Of a DNA stretch of 64,000 nucleotides, positions 61,952 through 64,000 are shown one piece after another; position 1 is the stretch's first letter; each line of letters opens with the position of its first letter. Origin of the DNA: Halorhabdus salina (GTDB taxonomy: Archaea > Halobacteriota > Halobacteria > Halobacteriales > Haloarculaceae); contig NZ_JACDNP010000005.1 of NCBI RefSeq assembly GCF_013839425.1, forward strand, positions 1-64,000. Reading direction: 5' to 3'. A model generated the notes under the pieces. The model saw only the letters and a program-made list of their open reading frames with translations. It did not search any database and was not told where the DNA came from. The position numbers and the translations under genes are program-made.

Positions 61952-63169
61952 ATGCCCGAGGACCAGCCACACGACGAGGGTCATTCATCGCCACGCGACC
62001 CCGGCTCGACTGGACACCATGGGGCCGACCCGATCGGGGACGGCTATCCGGGACCCCACGACCAGCCTGGCGCTGACGGCCACCCCGGTGGGCAAGATAG
62101 TTCCCATCCAGGCGGTCACCCAGGTAGCAGGGACTACGACAAGCAGCCGCTGATCGTCACCTGGGAAGTCACGCAGGCCTGCGAACTGGAGTGTGACCAC
62201 TGTCGGGCCGAGGCCCAACCCGAGCGTGATCCAGCCGAACTGTCGACAGTGGACGGACGAGCCTTCATCGATTCTATCGCGGACTTTGGCCGTCCCCGGC
62301 CGATTCTCGTGTTCTCCGGTGGGGACCCACTGGAACGGCCGGACTTGTTGGAACTGCTCGATCACGCCCGACAACAGGGCATCACGACGGCCGTGACGCC
62401 GGCGCCGACGGCCAACCTGACTGAAGACGTAATCCACCGACTGGCAGACGCGGGCGTCAAGCGGATTGCGCTCTCGCTGGACGGTGCGACGCCCGAAGCT
62501 CACGACGACTTTCGCGGGGAAGACGGATCCTTTGCCCGCGTCGAGCAGGCTGCCCGGCAGGCCCGTGAGGCCGGCATGGAAATCCAGATCAACACGACTG
62601 TCACCGCCAACACGGTCGACGATCTCCCCGAAATCGCCGACATGGTCGAGGACTTCGGCGCGGCCATGTGGGAGGTGTTCTTCCTCGTACCGATCGGCCG
62701 CGGTGAGGACCTCCAGCAACTCGACGCCGATCGGACCGTCGATGTCATGGAGTGGCTCTACCGCCGCCAGCGGGAATCACCGTATCGCGTCATCACCGTC
62801 GAGGCACCCCATTACCGCCGGGTCGCCGACGAGCTTGAACGCCGGGAGTCCGACGAGGGAGTTCGCGTTGGCTCGACTCGGGCCGGGAAGGGCTTCGTGT
62901 TCGTCAGCTACGAGGGAGAGGTCTATCCATCGGGCTTTTTGCCCAAGAGTGGCGGGAACGTCACCGATCGGGGCCTGGTCGACATCTACCGGAACGCCGA
63001 TCTGTTCCAGCGACTCCGGGATACCGAGCAGTTCGTCGGTTCGTGTGGCTCCTGTGAGTACCTGGATATCTGTGGCGGTTCACGATCGCGCGCCTATGCT
63101 GTGACGGACAATCCGCTGGCGAGTGATCCGCTCTGCCCGTGGGTCGACCAGGTCGAGGACGCGACGTGA
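61952..63169 (+). CDS. Radical SAM/SPASM protein with His/Gly/Pro-rich N-terminus
   Basis: 405 residues. The radical SAM cluster motif is CELECDHC (residues 73-80, Cx3Cx2C). The SAM site GGDP is in VFSGGDPLERPDLL. The C-terminal SPASM-type region has CGSCEYLDICGGSRSRAYA with a last Cys in DPLCPW, for extra iron-sulfur clusters. It resembles TIGR04053-type proteins related to heme (AhbC/D) and peptide-modifying enzymes. The first 60 residues are full of His, Gly, Pro and Asp and may bind metal. Substrate unknown. Confidence 0.88.
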   Translation: MPEDQPHDEGHSSPRDPGSTGHHGADPIGDGYPGPHDQPGADGHPGGQDSSHPGGHPGSRDYDKQPLIVTWEVTQACELECDHCRAEAQPERDPAELSTVDGRAFIDSIADFGRPRPILVFSGGDPLERPDLLELLDHARQQGITTAVTPAPTANLTEDVIHRLADAGVKRIALSLDGATPEAHDDFRGEDGSFARVEQAARQAREAGMEIQINTTVTANTVDDLPEIADMVEDFGAAMWEVFFLVPIGRGEDLQQLDADRTVDVMEWLYRRQRESPYRVITVEAPHYRRVADELERRESDEGVRVGSTRAGKGFVFVSYEGEVYPSGFLPKSGGNVTDRGLVDIYRNADLFQRLRDTEQFVGSCGSCEYLDICGGSRSRAYAVTDNPLASDPLCPWVDQVEDAT

Positions 63170-63198
63170 GTGACGCGAAATAGTCAGTAGGCCGAGGG

Positions 63199-64000
63199 TT
63201 ACTCGTCGGTTTCAGACCCTGATCCAGATTCAGCACGGGGATCAGGCAAGTCATAGGAGATGCCAGTGAGAGTGACTGAAACGTCCCACAGCTCCCTAGC
63301 GAGAGTTTCGTCGTACGATCGATCACTGGAGCGCTGGATCTCGGGGGCTCCGCGCATGTTCAACAAGCCGCCAGGACCGACGTAGTCTCCCCCAGTCACC
63401 TCCGAATCGGTTGCAGCCCGCACCATCGGCAATGCGCCTTTGGCCGCAGATTGTGCAAAGACCACGTTCGCTACTTTCATGAGCCAGAGGCGGACTCGTG
63501 AGCCGGATTGTTCAGGCCCGCGTCGCTGGAGGTTGGTCGCAGCGTATCCCGGATGACAGGCAACGCTCGTGATCTCGGCGTCGGCCGCCTGCAAACGACG
63601 GTCGAGTTCGTAGGCGAACAGCACGTTCGCGAGTTTCGACTGGGCGTAGGCGTCGAACCGATCGTAGGACTGCTCGCCCTGGAGGTCGTCGAAGTCGATC
63701 TCCCCGCGTTCGTGCAGGCCGCTACTCTGGGTGACGACCCGACTCTGTCCGGGCGTTTCCTCGAGTTTGTCGAGCAGCAGGCCAGTGAGGACGAAGTGGC
63801 CGAGGTGATTGACACCGAACTGCATCTCGAATCCGTCGACGGTTTCGCTCCGCGGGATTGCCATCACGCCGGCGTTGTTGCAGAGAACGTGGAGTTCCGA
63901 ATAGTCTGCTTGCACCGTCTCAGCGAACGCGCGGACGCTGTTGAGGTCGGCAAGGTCCAGTTTCTCGATCGAAAGTGTGGGCTCTTCGACCGTGTTGCGT
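63199..64000 (-). CDS. Short-chain dehydrogenase, retinol-dehydrogenase type (partial)
   Basis: The C-terminal 266 or so residues; the start and cofactor loop lie past the window's right edge. VLCNNAGVMAIP, FGVNHLGHFVLTGLLLDKL, the catalytic Ser in RVVTQSSGLHERGEI and Tyr-Lys in YAQSKLANVLFAYEL are diagnostic, followed by CHPGYAATNLQ. Similar to WWOX/retinol dehydrogenase-like SDRs common in haloarchaea. Convergent with the radical SAM gene, 29 nt apart. Confidence 0.92.
   Translation of the reverse strand, partial: RNTVEEPTLSIEKLDLADLNSVRAFAETVQADYSELHVLCNNAGVMAIPRSETVDGFEMQFGVNHLGHFVLTGLLLDKLEETPGQSRVVTQSSGLHERGEIDFDDLQGEQSYDRFDAYAQSKLANVLFAYELDRRLQAADAEITSVACHPGYAATNLQRRGPEQSGSRVRLWLMKVANVVFAQSAAKGALPMVRAATDSEVTGGDYVGPGGLLNMRGAPEIQRSSDRSYDETLARELWDVSVTLTGISYDLPDPRAESGSGSETDE

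Overview
This window comes from an extremely halophilic archaeon (class Halobacteria). The proteins are strongly acidic and the DNA is mostly GC-rich. The information machinery is archaeal: TFB, the RNase P subunit Rpp21, an archaeal-type SRP RNA and the GatCA amidotransferase. Many small zinc-ribbon and DUF proteins are of haloarchaeal type. A sugar-using relative such as Halorhabdus is possible (GH3 glucosidase, pfkB-fba pair), but I cannot assign a genus.

Layout. 1-3.4 kb: cold-shock protein, a small zinc protein, and an AT-richer islet (membrane-anchored HTH regulator plus a two-domain Tat lipoprotein) lying between relics of the tRNA-Ser(UGA) 3' end. 3.4-8.2 kb: purB, an isolated leuB-type dehydrogenase, pfkB and class II fba. 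8.2-18.3 kb: mixed small genes, an esterase, a beta-hydroxyacid dehydrogenase, a membrane protein next to heme-copper oxidase subunit III, and hmgA. 18.4-18.9 kb: a decayed IS6-type transposase. 19.0-25.1 kb: a complete anaerobic respiration cluster on the minus strand in the order regulator, small protein, A, B, C, D, the same order as dmsREABCD of Halobacterium. 25.4-28.0 kb: icd and two conserved genes. 28.1-31.2 kb: tRNA-Leu(CAA), a broken copy of it, and a GH3 glucosidase. 31.3-34.8 kb: sdhCDBA. 35.2-44.7 kb: DtxR regulator, two-gene MetE, Nudix, TFB, gatCA, a glycosyltransferase, rnp4-yhbY-mscS. 44.9-45.2 kb: SRP RNA on the minus strand. 46.6-51.5 kb: tRNA-Arg(UCG) followed by four copies of a palindromic repeat built on its own 3' end, interleaved with small accessory genes. 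51.6-57.8 kb: DUF1028, IMPase, a nuclease-like DUF, a UDG-like protein, an SNF transporter and an SDR. 57.9-63.2 kb: an ABC-2 export operon in which one permease is fused to a PrsW-like membrane protease, followed by a radical SAM/SPASM protein. The window ends inside an SDR gene.

How it fits together: the chromosomal backbone covers central carbon metabolism (fructose 1-phosphate kinase and aldolase, isocitrate and succinate dehydrogenases), amino-acid, purine and isoprenoid synthesis, and an alternative DMSO/TMAO-type respiration. Accessory DNA sits at the three tRNA genes. The most notable unexplained signals are: two matching 22-bp operators placed exactly 39 nt before the regulator and lipoprotein starts; palindromic repeats derived from tRNA 3' ends at all three tRNA loci; the permease-PrsW fusion; and several small genes that start with GTG or are very short.
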